A DNA stretch of 64,000 bases from Siderastrea radians (lineage: Eukaryota > Cnidaria > Anthozoa > Scleractinia > Rhizangiidae), in contig OZ024892.1 in NCBI GenBank assembly GCA_964017195.1, positions 7,086,366 to 7,150,365 on the forward strand, written 5' to 3'. A program made the translations under genes and the position numbers. The notes beneath the pieces were generated by a model. The model worked only from the letters and a program-made list of their open reading frames with translations. It did not search any database and was not told the DNA's origin. How positions within the stretch are numbered: position 1 is the first letter of the stretch; the number at the start of each line of letters is the position of its first letter. This document shows, in pieces, positions 1 to 11,525 of this stretch.

Positions 1-2470
1 GATGTCGATATGTTACATATTTTTCTGGTTATCACACTCCTGCCTCCTTAGTAAAGCACAAAAAACAACGCTTGCATCCGACTACTGCTGGTTGTCATTT
101 TTCGAGTGCTGATTAACGATTCGTGATCATCCTCCTTCTTCCAATGCTTTTTTTTTCGACTATAATGCAGTGATTTGTAGTCAACTCTGCACAGGCCACA
201 ACAGCCAATCCTGGTAAAGCCTGTAAAATAAAAAGTATATATTCTATTAGTATATGTTCATAATCAGAAATCTTTCGATCGTTCTGGGCGTTCATGAAGT
301 CAACCCTCGCAAAGGGTAGCAATTGTCGGTTGCAATTGGCTGATTTTTAAAATTATTTTCTTGAGGGTTATAAGAAGACGAAGCAAAAGGAGAACACACA
401 AGTGGGAAGCAATGAAACTGCATCTGACAAAAACATTTTACCTCGCCCAGCATTTTTCTTAGCCGGTTCGTACTGAGCATGATGAAAAGTTGCGTTGTGA
501 GTGAATGAGTGAGTGAGTGAGCTTGCCCAGTGCCAGGTAATAAAAACTCAGTTTTGCTATAGTTTATCATTAATTTGTCTGGCAGCACTCCTCCAAAGCA
601 TTCAAGGCTGAGATCTGATTGCCAACGACATCTGCACATCCGAGTATTTCAAGTGGCGATAATTATTAAAATATAGTAACGTGTCTTTATTATTTATTAT
701 TTATTGTATTTCTTTGTTTGCTAAGCATGATGAAATTTTCGATGAGGGATCAGCACACTACCTACGTAAAAAATGAGCGACCCCTAACAAACAGACAAAT
801 TTGTGATGCACAAAGAGATTTTGCAAATGTTTTCATTTCATACAGTTGTCTCCTGATAACCAAACCTTCAAGTGATATCAAAAAAGGGTCCAAGCTATCG
901 GGACTACGAGTTATCAGGAGATAGCAACAAAGGACCAGAATCACAGAAATTAGAGAAAGCAGTCTCCCAATCCTTAGTTTGAAATGTTAGCTTAACTCAA
1001 CACTAGAAGCAAGATCTTTAGAAGAGGCAAGTGTTGCTGTTGTTGTTGCAAAATATACCGGGAATATACCGAGTCATTAATTTTAACTTGATTAATCCTT
1101 CCTTCCTTTCTTTGGCCTATTCGTGAATGCAACAATTACCAAAGCTTGCTTTTGAGACAACTAGTTGTAGTAACTTTTAATACTTAATACACGCCTGTTA
1201 GACGATTAATGTTGATAGCACAGTCGTCAAATAAGGTTCGAATTATCGAGATTAAAATTAGTAAGAAAACTACCTGAAAGGAAAACGGATTTACTACTAG
1301 TTAATGAGGGTTAAGTTATCGAGGGTAAAATAAAAGTAAATTCGTGGAGTAAATCCTGAGGAAAAATTGGTTCAAGTAAACGCGAGCTCTGAGTGTTTGA
1401 TTATCGAGAATCAACTGTACAGACTGTACATAATGCATAATGGCAAACATATCTTTGAGTGACGTTTTACATCTGAACCATTTTATTAATCGGACCAGAT
1501 CAAGAATACCCAGTCTACCCTGTAGGTAAATTCTGAGCAGAAAGGAAATTTTCCTCTCTATGTCAACATGAATATTCGTTACTCCTACCTCTAAAATGAT
1601 TTTAAAGCCTTTCTTGCTTCCTGTGAGTTGCCTCTGACCGATGAAAGGCCCGCTTTGTTTATGGAAGACATAAACTTTGTTTCCTTTGTTCCTTTAAATA
1701 AAGATAAAATAAAAGTTAAGCTTAAATTGAAGTATGCGAGTAGAAATTCAACTCCCACTACAGCAAACTCTCGATAATTCCAACCGTAAAGGGCAGAAGT
1801 TTGAGCCATCGTGCTTGATCGCGTGGTAAAATTTAATATTCTAATAAACGATGCAGAGAAGGAGACGTTGATTTATCGGAGGTTCGAAGTTATTCAGTTT
1901 TTTTGTTGTTTGGTTTAAAAACGTTACACATTTATCTGTTATTTTTCCCTTTGTTTTACCCAACCAAAAGCAAATATTCTTTCTGTTTGAGAAGAAAACG
2001 TACATACCATTTTTATCCCTGAGGGAGCTCAACCATTGTCTTTTGTGCCAGCCGTTGAATTGTTCCCAGTCTGTGACTACTTCCACCATCCAAATATTCT
2101 TCCAAGCTATAATTCACTTCTGCTGTTTTAGGAAACACCGTTCTGCTGAAGTTTTCTGATGTACAAGTTTTAGTGTAGGTAACTGGGATAAATACGTGTG
2201 ATAATGGCATCCTGCAACACTGAATGAATGGCCTTTGTACGCTCAGATTGATTCAACGATTTCAAAAGCAGTGACCGCCAAAAATGTCTAGCCGGATGTT
2301 TCTTCCACCAAAGTGTCAATTAACGTGTTACGCAAGGTCATGCAACTCTGATGTAACAGTTCTTTTTCCTTCTCATTTTTGATGTGAAAGGATATTACTA
2401 GACTTATGTAGACAAAAAAAGCGCTTAACTTCGTACACGAGACAACTGAAAGTGAGAAAAAATCATTTTA
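1..2470. other. non-coding stretch, no gene seen
   Basis: I see no convincing coding exon here. The open frames are short and have no recognisable motif. Small structures are present: a (GAGT)n run near 499-521, and a 12-bp perfect inverted repeat with arms TCTCCTGATAAC (849-860) and GTTATCAGGAGA (910-921). At 1225-1425 there are several TTATCGAG/CTCGATAA motifs that look like the debris of a short inverted-end element. Introns or UTRs of an unseen gene cannot be excluded. Confidence 0.5.
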
Positions 2471-2674
2471 GTTAATTTGAACTGATTGCGTGTATGACAA
2501 GTCGATCACGTGCTCCGTTACGTAACCACGGCCATTCAGTTGACCTCGTGTTGTGCGAATTGGTTCTTATTATTCATCAAAAGGTGTATTGTAGTGTGAT
2601 GTCTGTTCGGTTCTTGAAGAAATGGCAACGGTTTCTGTGGAAACGCTACTCAGGATTCATGTGTGGCTTCGGTG

Positions 2675-2680
2675 TATAAA
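2675..2680 (+). promoter_or_regulatory. TATA box of a short first exon
   Basis: TATAAA lies 45 bases before the ATG at 2725, which would put a start site near 2705 and leave a 5' UTR of about 20 bases. The hairpin AGTCTGA...TCAGACT falls between the TATA box and the ATG, over the predicted start site. This is a prediction from spacing only. Confidence 0.45.
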
Positions 2681-2724
2681 AACGGCTGAATAGTCTGACG
2701 TTATTCAGACTGTTCTTCAGCAAA

Positions 2725-2813
2725 ATGCCATTACAAAATCGACTGGCAACCCGCAAGTTTGTTTATAGGGCATTATACTCGAGGGCCTTTGATGCTGGTA
2801 CACTGTGCTCCAG
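2725..2813 (+). CDS. candidate first coding exon, unknown product
   Basis: An ATG follows a well-placed TATA box. The frame stays open for 29 codons and reaches a good splice donor (CAG|GTAAGC at 2814), ending in phase 2. The start of the peptide reads MPLQNRLATRKFVYRALYSR, which is basic and arginine-rich with no signal peptide; I do not recognise it. I found no following exon in matching phase. The exon-like block at 4079 begins in phase 0, so a direct join would shift the frame. The call rests on TATA spacing plus the donor, not on homology. Confidence 0.35.
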
Positions 2814-4078
2814 GTAAGCTTTCACTGAGCTTTCGTTTTGTTCTAACTTGCTATGAAAAGCAGAAGGCAATTTTTAATCTAGTCAGTACTAGGCCTCAAG
2901 GATGGAGGAATTTTTCTCTGATACAAGGTTTGTGCACACTAACGGAATAGCGCGCCATTTTCGGTTTAAAAAAATTCAAACTGAGTGACTCAAGGCGAAA
3001 ACAGAAGTCACTATAGACTACTGTCTACTCCCTATAGACTACTATCTAGGGATGGTTATGGGGATAATGAACTTGATTTTGTTCACGGAGGCCCTTGAAG
3101 ATCTTGAGGTCTGTGTTGGCTTTTAATATTCGCTGTGACTAATGCCCATAGCGTATGGCTGTAGGATGAGTACACAATTGTCACGTCAAAATCACTGAAA
3201 TCAAATCATATACAATTTTTCTTTCGCACCAGTGAACATTGAAAGCATGCACGTGTTTAAGACCAACAGGCCGTTTTGAACCTAGTCTGCAGCCTGCATT
3301 TTGTCCCCGGTCTGCATTCCCGATGCCAAATCTGCAGTCTGCATTTTGTATTCACCCAACGGTTGGTTTCGGGGAATATCTGTTCCGAAGGCCTAAAATC
3401 GCCTGAGGTTTTCAAAGTTAATTGCAGTGAAAGCTAGAGATTTCTGTGGCGAAACATCACGTCGTACTTTCGTAAGAAGATGACTTATTAGTTTCTATTG
3501 TTTTGGGAGGGACAAATAAGTCGTTTAAAAGTAGAGTCAGCTAGCATTTAGGTCAGCTAGCAAAGTAAGGTCAGCTAGCATTTTCGGAGAGCCATCAGCA
3601 GCTCGGAAACTCGGCGGATAGGATTCTGTTTCTTAAAATGTTCTACGGCCTCAATTTTCAGCTAATCCGAACAGAACAATTTGTAGCTTACACAAATACG
3701 CCTTTAAAAAGCTCTGAAACAATTTTAAAATGCAGAAAATGGTGGTCGTCTGACTGATGTGCAAGGTTTCAAATAAGTTAAATACCCAGCAGGTTGGTTT
3801 CAGCGAGCCACGACGATGGAATCAACTCTAATGTTAGTCTTCTGTGTGAAAGTGAAAATATGATGGCGTGACATGGCAGCTTGGGTCATGCTGTCTTACA
3901 ACTTGTGAATTGCCTAAGTACAAAAACTAGAATACGTTTCATAACAATGTACGTAGATACTAATGTATTGTGCATGAACTTTTAAGTGAAACAATTGCGG
4001 TGAACAGGCAGGTTGTTCTCAATGCAATTTATACGTACAAAAACGAGGCTAAACTGTGTTTTCATTCTTAATCTTTAG
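2814..4078. other. intron-like or intergenic sequence with short repeated motifs
   Basis: No coding sequence is seen. Two short motif clusters stand out. GTCTGCA/GCATTTTGT repeats lie at about 3285-3348. A GTCAGCTAGCA motif occurs three times at about 3536-3581. Both look like small fragments of dispersed repeats. Confidence 0.4.
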
Positions 4079-4480
4079 GTATATTCTGGTCTATACAAGA
4101 ATCCACGAACGTTGGCTACTCGCATCAATATAGTGGAAAACCTTCTGGAAGCATTGAATGAAAATGTATTTGTAGCTATTAACATTCAAGGCTATAAGAA
4201 TCTTCCTGTAATAGGAAAGGTGAGGTCAGTGAACACAGAGGCGCCGACTCCACGTTTGATGTAAAGTATTGGAGGGGAAGCTGGAAAAAGGAATGGAAGC
4301 CGTGGAAACTGTCAAACAGAGAACTTTGGATAAACAGGTTACCAAACGAATGTATACTGCTTGTGGATTTTTAACTGAATTACACAAACAAGCTACCTTA
4401 CGAAACATACAAATACCTGCGAGATACGTATCAGAAGTTGGACAGAAACCAGCCAACTGAAACTAATGTTCATTTCAAAT
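4079..4480 (+). pseudogene. broken coding relic, possibly transposon-derived
   Basis: A strong acceptor (TCTTTAG| before 4079) opens 47 clean codons up to 4219, where GTGAGG could serve as a donor. Without splicing, protein-like sequence continues after one frameshift near 4245. It is rich in tryptophan and aromatic residues (FDVKYWRGSWKKEWKPW, then a NECILLVDF stretch). A TAA stop at about 4370 interrupts it, after which a frame containing NKLPYETYKYLRD carries on. The pattern resembles C-terminal parts of dispersed multicopy proteins in cnidarian genomes, which suggests a transposon gene, but that is from memory. One frameshift plus one stop argue that it is dead. Confidence 0.4.
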
Positions 4481-4785
4481 TATACAATTTTTATTTTACT
4501 AACGAACGAAGAGTAGAGCTCTCTATACTCTATACTGAGCGTTCCTCTTTTTTTCTTTCGTAAAATCTCGTCAGATTGTTGTGTAAATGTTACTTTTTGT
4601 ACGCCTGTCATGGAATCACTGCAAGATCTCTGATTTCTATAAGCTTTCAGAAAATTTCCTTGTGTATGTTCAGCAATCAGCTCGATTAAATGTTAGAGAA
4701 TTTTTCCTGTCCATGTTCCTTTTGATGACTGACTGAACTATTTTTGTTCCTCAGGTATATCCACCGATTTTTTCCGCAAATATAA

Positions 4786-5195
4786 GACGCGACACGTAGA
4801 TGGAAATTTGTATCGACATCATGCGGTGGAGAGTTTTTTCGACATTTTGCCAAAAGTCTCGAAATGTCGACGGAATTTTCCATCGACGTTTTCTTTCTGT
4901 CACTGAAATGTCGATGTAAAATTCCGTCGACAGTTTGCAACTGCGTGCGTTAGTGAAATGTCGATGGAAATTCTCGTCGACATTTTCCTCCTAGTAACAA
5001 AGTGTCGGTGAAAAATTCCATCGACATTTTGAACTCCGTAGAAAAATGTCGGTGGAAAATTCCATCGACCTTTTGCTTCTGAATGTAAAATGTCGGCTTT
5101 TTACAAGCAGCAGAAAAGTGTCGGTGAAAATTTCCATCGACATTTTACTTTTAGCAGTAACATGTCGATGGAAATTTCAGTCGACAGTTTGCATT
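4786..5195. repeat. tandem array of palindromic TGTCGATGG/CCATCGACA units
   Basis: About eight imperfect units, 45-60 bases apart, each pair TGTCGRTGGAAATT with its inverse CCATCGACATTTT around a short centre. Spacer sequences between the palindromes differ from unit to unit. Each unit can fold on itself. There is no coding potential beyond short accidental frames. Confidence 0.7.
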
Positions 5196-5199
5196 TGGC

Positions 5200-6361
5200 A
5201 ATTATGTTCTCATTTAACGTTTTTTATCACGAAGTTGTCATTTTCGGCAAAACTATACCCGTTTGAACGTTTTCTTGTCAAGGATGTAAGAATGTTTTCA
5301 TGGTTTTGGTAAATTTTTTATTTTCTTGTCAAATTGTGACATTTATTTTTGTGTCTGGCAATAACTCGCTTATCTACTCAATTTTTGCCACTTGAATCTG
5401 GCAAAAAGTGACCATTCTTACCATTGTTTTTACTTGCTGCTAAACAGATTCTCAACATCGTCCCGTTTTGCTGATATTTAATGTTTTCGTAACATATTGT
5501 TTTCGGCAAAAAAACGTTACGTTGAGTCTTTTTTGTCATATTTTAAAACAACTCGTCAAAAACGGCCTTTAAAGCCAGTTTTTTGCCCATTTTACAGTAT
5601 TTCTTTGGCAAAAAGAAGGAGAAGTGGCTGAATTTGTCCGTAGATTTCATTTTAGAATATCGGGAGGTGTTTTAGAACGTGTTAGATGTCGCGAACATCA
5701 GCGAAACTACGCGACAGCTCACGACATTAACCACACGAATGTGCTTAGGAATGCGCTCAACTCCACTTCAATATCTCGTAATTGCTAGCGCAACTACGAG
5801 ACCAAAAAATAACCTTTGTCTAATGAGTTAGAAAAAGCACAATAAAGCAATCAACCTCTTTACTTTGACTGAGAGTCAAACAGAGTGGTATACCGTTTGA
5901 GTCTGGGAAAGAAATTGTACACCTCGATCATTGAAATAAAAAGTACTGCACTGTACCGTCATGTAGTACTGTTTAGTATGCCTTACAAAGGTGGTTCTAT
6001 GTTTCGAGCCAGGGGATGAAATCCTACGTGTGACCATATAAATGTCTGCTAATCACAGGCACTCTTTAAATTGTGCTGAAATGTTTCTTACTTATGAGTA
6101 TGTGACAGAAGTATAAAGTGTATCAATTCTATGGAAAGCTGTTGAGCATCATTTTGTTAAATAAAAACATCTTTTGTTTTCCATTTTGCTGAAAATAGAA
6201 TCTGCGTTTTGTTTGATAATTTTGTTCGCGGGCACTGACACCCCCACACCCCCCACCCTACCCCCTCCAAGGCTGATTTAAGGGTGAGGTGAAAGGGTGC
6301 GCTGCAAATAAATTACCACATAATTACAACGTTACCTTGTACTGTATTGATCACTTTTTAG
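5200..6361. other. non-coding, intron-like; contains a segment repeated at 27.0 kb
   Basis: No exon is seen. About 5965-6185 (motifs GGTGGTTCT, GGGATGAAATCCT, GTGTGACCAT, AGGCACTCTT) matches 27025-27190, which lies just before the lone exon B of the Apple/PAN-EGF family. This ties the 6-kb locus to that family by duplication. A C-rich stretch lies at 6238-6268. Confidence 0.5.
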
Positions 6362-6655
6362 AAGGCTTACAAGGCTGTTGGTTGCTTCAAAGACAGCTCT
6401 AGTCGCGCAATCCCAACAATGGAAGGGAAGGATTCTACCTTGGATGGATCGCATAGACGTCGAAAGAACACAATTTCAAAGTGCGCCTTGGCTGCAATAA
6501 GAGCAGGTTATCAGATGTTTGCCGTTCAGAGTGGCGGATTGTGTGCCTCCAGCGCTACAGCACCACAAACCTTTGACAAGTATGGAGAATCATCGGCGTG
6601 CCAACCGGATGGTGAGGGTGGACCATATGCCAACCAGGTTTACACTCTTGGATGA
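6362..6655 (+). CDS. terminal exon with a WSC-like cysteine-rich module
   Basis: The exon begins right after a pyrimidine-rich acceptor (CACTTTTTAG ending at 6361). It stays open for 97 codons to a TGA at 6653-6655. The N-terminal part reads AVGCFKDSSSRAIPTMEGKD, followed by a KCALAAIRAGYQMFAVQ stretch and a GGLCASSATAP motif. This layout, with a GCF start, a xxKC...A...G..xFAVQ helix and a GxCxSS turn, resembles the WSC-like extracellular carbohydrate-binding modules common in cnidarian proteins. Secretion is inferred; the upstream exons that would carry a signal peptide were not found. The flanks are paralogous to the Apple/PAN-EGF locus at 25-28 kb. It may be the end of a real gene or an orphan exon of a duplicated one. 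Confidence 0.6.
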   Translation, partial: KAYKAVGCFKDSSSRAIPTMEGKDSTLDGSHRRRKNTISKCALAAIRAGYQMFAVQSGGLCASSATAPQTFDKYGESSACQPDGEGGPYANQVYTLG

Positions 6656-8035
6656 AACCTGTTATAATACGAGATTACGTGTCTTTTCTTTCTCAATCAT
6701 TAATGAACTCGCATTGTTATAGTGTGAATACGGAACATTCTAGAACATTATTATTTTCCTTGTGAATGCATGTGGAATGATCCTTGTAGAATAATTATTC
6801 AGGGATATTCAAATAGGTCAGGTTTATTTCGTGTGAGTTTGTTCGCTACCTAAAGCTGAAAGGACGTCAAATAAATACGCGCTAAAGAACAGTTGCCTCG
6901 TCGAGTCGTTCTGTCTCTTCGATACAAGATTTTTTACACAATTATGATAAAGGAACGCGTGTGGAAACAAAACCAGTTGCTGATAAGACAGTTGGAAAAA
7001 AATGCATCAATGTACATGCACTTGTGACGTCTTTAGAATTTAAGAATGGGGCGCTCTTCTTAGTTTGCCTTTAAATGAAGTGTTATGTTAAGAGGGGAAA
7101 TCGTTTTTCCACCTGTGTGGCTAAATGTCAGACTAAAAATCTGGGTTATGTGCGTGGTTCATTTCGCAACTGGAATAAATTATTTGGGCTATGTGACTGT
7201 TCAGGTCATTTCTTAACTGAAATAACTTATGCTCGCTGAATATCCGTTTTTGTATGCTCTTGTATTTTCAAAGTTTTAATAGTTTTTTTTTTCTGATCTG
7301 ATGACACTGCCGACACCCCGCAATTCTCTTCCTCCTTCGCACCAGAAAAATTGCCTTGATATTAATGTCCTGTAGAAGTTTTCATAAGAATCTTTAACAT
7401 TGTTTAAAACGTACTATAATGTTGTTTTGCGGATTCTTCATTCTGCATTCGGCTTTCGAATGTTTGACAACCAGCTACGTTTCCTATTTGTTTCTTTCCC
7501 AGCTTTTACCCTGAGGTATACAAGAATTATTCGAGCTGTAAAAATTTTAGATTTTTACAACCTAAGCCGTACTAAATCTATCCTCCCTACCATCAGACGT
7601 TCTTCGAGATCCTCATCTGTTCGTTCGTGTGGAAGATTTAAGCGACAAGCCCACGACAAGGCCTGCGCGGTATGCTGCACCCAAACCTTAAATTTTTTAA
7701 GCCCTGAAATTTACTATAAGCACCCGCGTCACTCAGTTTACGTTAGTCTGGTTCCCAGTGCTACAATGAATGTCATAAAAAAAACTACGATTAGATACCG
7801 TTCTGTATTGCTAAATTACTACGCAGCTGGGTACACTGTGAGAATCGCATACATAACAGTATGAGCCTCTACATGATGGTAATTCAGCAATTTTTGAACT
7901 AGAAAGAGAATGCATAAAAAAAAAACTTTTGAAATATAAGATTGTTCTTCATGACATTCCAAAATCCACACGTTTGATCCTAAAATAAATTTCTTGTATA
8001 GTTCAGAATTGGACTTGTTATCTACATAGCTGAAG
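6656..8035. other. 3' flanking sequence related to gene copies A and B
   Basis: No further exon is supported. The part from about 7795 to 8040 matches 26020-26290 and 28300-28610, sharing the phrases ACCGTTCTGTATTGCT, GATGGTAATTCAGCAATTTTTG and ATAGTTCAGAATTG. All three copies hold an AATAAA at the same place (here 7984-7989). This is either a conserved 3' UTR or duplicated flank. The 154-codon open frame at 7400-7864 has no recognisable motif. Confidence 0.5.
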
Positions 8036-8039
8036 CAAA

Positions 8040-8680
8040 TTCTTTGTCCAAAACCTCTAAAATTAGACAAAAACTCACCCAAACAACGACAGGATGTGTG
8101 GGATTGTTTCCAAGAGTGGATAAGTATTGTAAAGTAGTTAAGAGCCCTTCTGAAGGTATAATAGGTAAAGGAGCTGATTCTTGCGGTAATAATAAACCAA
8201 CCAAAGGGATCTGTGAGAGAAGTCGTGAATGCAGAAGTAGCTTGAATAAGACACATTAGTTTCCAAACACGAATTGCCCAAAACAGCAACAACAACACGT
8301 CGTCAAGAAGGTGAAATTAGATCACAACACAGACAACAGAACAAAGCCATGAGGAATACGAAGAATCGGGTAATAATTGGTGCAAATTAACAATAAAACA
8401 AGTAATTTACTTTACCACGGTTCTCAGAAGCGCTTGAACATTTCCTACAAAGTCAGCAACTCGATTGACTTTCGCAAGTATCTCTTCGCTTTGACACAAC
8501 AGTAGTCCGCCCTCAAAAAGCTTTCTGAATTCCACTAATTAAGCTGTTGAGTGTTCGTTAGTGCTCCTTCTTTTATTTATAACTCTACAAAGACGACTCT
8601 TCCTTCTGAGAATGAGACTCTATCGTCTTGAAAATGCACGTGGAATGACACCACAGCCATTTTGAAATGAAATCTGAGCC
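8040..8680. repeat. segmental duplicate of 30400-31260
   Basis: It aligns along its length with 30400-31260, just upstream of copy C. Shared blocks include ACGACAGGATGTGT/TCGACAGGATGTGT, AGTCGTGAATGCAGAAG, GGTGAAATTAGATCACAACA and AATTCCACTAATTAAGCTGT. The right-hand copy contains an extra 191-bp element (30478-30668) that is absent here, so this copy is the empty site. The last part (about 8525-8780) has further relatives at 56948-57145 and 57750-57960. Confidence 0.65.
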
Positions 8681-8799
8681 ACGTCACGGACCAAACATGA
8701 GCCCGCGTTTGGTATGGAGCAGTTTAAAATAAATTACAACATAGCGAGTGACATTCACGTAACAACTGATCCTCCCCAACGACATTTGGCACGGGTCCA

Positions 8800-8905
8800 G
8801 GCGTCCAACAACCGCCTTCATTAGTTTATAATTCGATGTTGTGTGCAATTTTGTAAGCTTTTGGTGATATTTGAGAAGAGATAAAAGATGGGGACACAGT
8901 TTTAG
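8800..8905 (+). repeat. relic of the 3' flank of the Apple/PAN-EGF genes
   Basis: It matches 25795-25890 and 28078-28190, with the shared run GCCTTCATTAGTTTxTAxxTCG, then CAxTTTTxTAAG and AAGATGGG. No exon of the family remains beside it. It marks the edge of a former duplicate. Confidence 0.5.
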
Positions 8906-9239
8906 CATATTTTTATTTATATTTTCATAATTTACCATTTGAAAATGGTGCACATTCGAAACCACGATGTGCAAAATGTTATATATTCGATCAAGCAAGC
9001 TCTGTGTTCTGTGTTCTGAAAAATGCACACTAATGAGAGTAACGGGAGTTCTGAAAAGATGTGGTACCTAGCGCGTATTTCAATATTTTTAACCGACGAC
9101 GTCATGAAAATGACGTCACCCGTTGATACTGTAAACCTGAAAGAACGGCGCTAGTACACGGTATACGGTATCTGGTGTCTGTCTTCAAGTGTGTGAGGCG
9201 GGGGGGGGGGTACTCTGTGAGATGCTGGATATAACCATA

Positions 9240-9490
9240 TTATGTACAAGAATACAGAGATGGAAGAAAAGAAAAATGCTTTTTAACAGTACAAACATGT
9301 TGCTTTTGATCTAATTCCGAGAAATACTTAAAAATCTTAGCTTTAAAACTAGAGATTGTACTCAGTTCTCTTAACTCTTTTGGTAGATCATTCCAGTCCT
9401 TCGCAGCGGCAAACTTAAACGATGACTGTCCCATTGCTGAGAACATAGTATCTCCTAAATCTAATAAAGTAGCCTCCCTATAAGGTCTAG
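9240..9490 (-). mobile_element. LINE C-terminal fragment
   Basis: The minus-strand frame contains FAAAKDWNDLPKELREL, then a SSFKAKIFKYF stretch. This is the usual end of non-LTR retrotransposon ORF2 proteins (a W-N-x-L-P motif followed by F-K). Only this tail is left; no reverse transcriptase core lies beside it, which fits 5' truncation. Confidence 0.6.
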
Positions 9491-9496
9491 ATGCGA

Positions 9497-10165
9497 ATCA
9501 GTCCCCCGGGCTTTGAAGTGTTGGCATTCACGAGTCTCGATCAACATAATTTTACTACGAAGGCGCCGTTTTGTATACTTGACGTCTGGCAGGATTTTTA
9601 ATCGCGTTGTAGTCTTGCATTTACTTCGTAGCCGTGGTACAAATTTCCACAGCAACAAACACAGCAGAAATTATACACAAGACGGACTCGTCACTCGTCA
9701 ATTTGAGAAAAGTCAGAACGTCTTGGTCGCAACGCGCCAGTTCGGCTTACTTCACGAATTCATGCCTTTGTAGTTTGTTTTCTCTTTTCCTCTTTTTTAT
9801 TTCCAAGCGGAATCATTAGTTTTCGTACTTCCAACCAACCTGACGGAGTCAATTTCAATACGAGACAAACATTTTTTTAGTTTTCTAGTGGCATTTAATA
9901 CAACTAAAGGTCACAGAAAAATAATAAGAAACCCGAGCTGAGAAGTCAGAGAAGTAACCGGTTTTTGCATAACCCTTGAAGACGTAAGCTGGATATAAGT
10001 ATTTCGGTCCTGTTCGAAAGAAACTCAACCCTACCGTATTTTTCCGGCTATAAGCACTACAAACCGAGAACCATGAGAACACTTACTCCTGCATATGCGT
10101 GTTTTTGCGCGTTTCGCATAAACTAAATTTGGTATATCAAATTTAATCAACCCGCTTATGCAAAT
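9497..10165 (+). repeat. dispersed repeat, inverted copy at 54000-56330
   Basis: The inverse complement of this block recurs at 54000-56330, interrupted there by two insertions. Matching landmarks are GGGCTTTGAAGTGTT and its complement at about 56310, TTGACGTCTGGC against GCCAGACGTCAAG, CCAAGCGGAATCATTAG against CTAATAATTCCGCTTGG, and AACCCGCTTATGCAAATT against AATTTGCATAAGCGGGTT. No coding sequence was identified in it. Confidence 0.6.
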
Positions 10166-10482
10166 TGGACCTTGTTCATGTCATCAAGAAGAAGTACCGG
10201 CTGAGTTTTATTTTGCGTTGTGTGGTTCCCCGCATTCAAAGTTTTTATTTTGACCACAGAACACTGGTTCAGCAGAAGTGTGGAGTTTTTACATGAGATC
10301 AAGATGGAGGAAGGGGGGAGGGGGGCAAGGAGGACACAGTCTCAGAATTTCGGGGTAATTTAATAGCACCCAGATCCACCCCAAGCAAGACGTAACCCCT
10401 TCTTTTCGTTACTGTCCCCACTCTGTTTGGGTGGTACCGTGCAGGGCGAAAATAGGAGCGTTTAGTGACAACAGCGTCATGT

Positions 10483-11525
10483 ACCAACCAATCAACCAAC
10501 CAACCAAACAACCAGCCAACCAACCAACCAAACAACCAACCAAACAACCAACCAACTAACCAACCAACCAACCAACCAACTAGCCAACCAACCAACTAAC
10601 CAACCAACTAGCCAACCAACCAACTAACTAACCAACCAACCAACCAACCAACTAACCAACCAACCAACCAACCAACCAACTAACCATCCAACCAACCAAC
10701 CAACCAACCAACCAACTAACCAACCAGCCAACCAACCAACCAACCAACCAAGCAACTAACCAACCAACCAGCCAACCAACCAACCAACCAACCAACCAAC
10801 CAGCCAACCAACCAACCAACCAACCAACTAACCAACCAACCAACCAACCAACCAACCAACCAACTAACCAACCAACCAACCAACCAACCAACTAACCAAC
10901 CAACCAACCAACCAACCAACCAAACAACCAGCCAACCAACCAACTAACCAACCAACCAACCAACCAACTAACCAACTAACCAACCAACCAACCAACCAAC
11001 CAACCAACTAACCAACCAACCAACCAACCAACCAGCCAACCAACCAACCAGCCAACCAACCAACTAACCAAGCACCCAACCAACCAACCAACCAACCAAC
11101 CAAACAACCAGCCAACCAACCAACTAACCAACCAACCAACCAACCAACTAACCAACCAACCAACTAACCAACCAACCAACCAACCAACCAACCAGCCAAC
11201 CAACCAACTAACCAAGCACCCAACCAACCAACCAACCAAACAACCAACCAAACAACCAGCCAACCAACCAACTAACCAAGCACCCAACCAACCAACCAAC
11301 CAACCAACCAACCAGCCAACCAACCAACTAACCAAGCACCCAACCAACCAACCAACCAACCAACCAGCCAACCAACCAACTAACCAAGCACCCAACCAAC
11401 CAACCAACCAACCAACCAAACAACCAGCCAACCAACCAACTAACCAACCACCCAACCAACCAACCAACCAACCAACCAACCCACCAACCAACCAACCAAC
11501 CAACTAACCAACCAACCAACTAACC
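10483..11525. repeat. 1-kb (CCAA)n microsatellite
   Basis: Nearly uninterrupted CCAA tetranucleotides with scattered TAAC, CAGC and AAAC variants. Between about 11035 and 11460 a longer pattern recurs (CCAGCCAACCAACCAACTAA followed by CCAAGCACCCAACC), so part of the array has a higher-order unit. The minus-strand frames reading LVGWLVGW are translations of the repeat, not genes. Confidence 0.95.

Noticed and set aside
7400..7864. 154-codon plus-strand frame
   Set aside because: No motif, no splice or promoter support, and its end overlaps the duplicated 3' flank of the gene family.
10299..11519. Minus-strand frames reading (LVGW)n
   Set aside because: They are translations of the CCAA microsatellite and have no independent start or domain.
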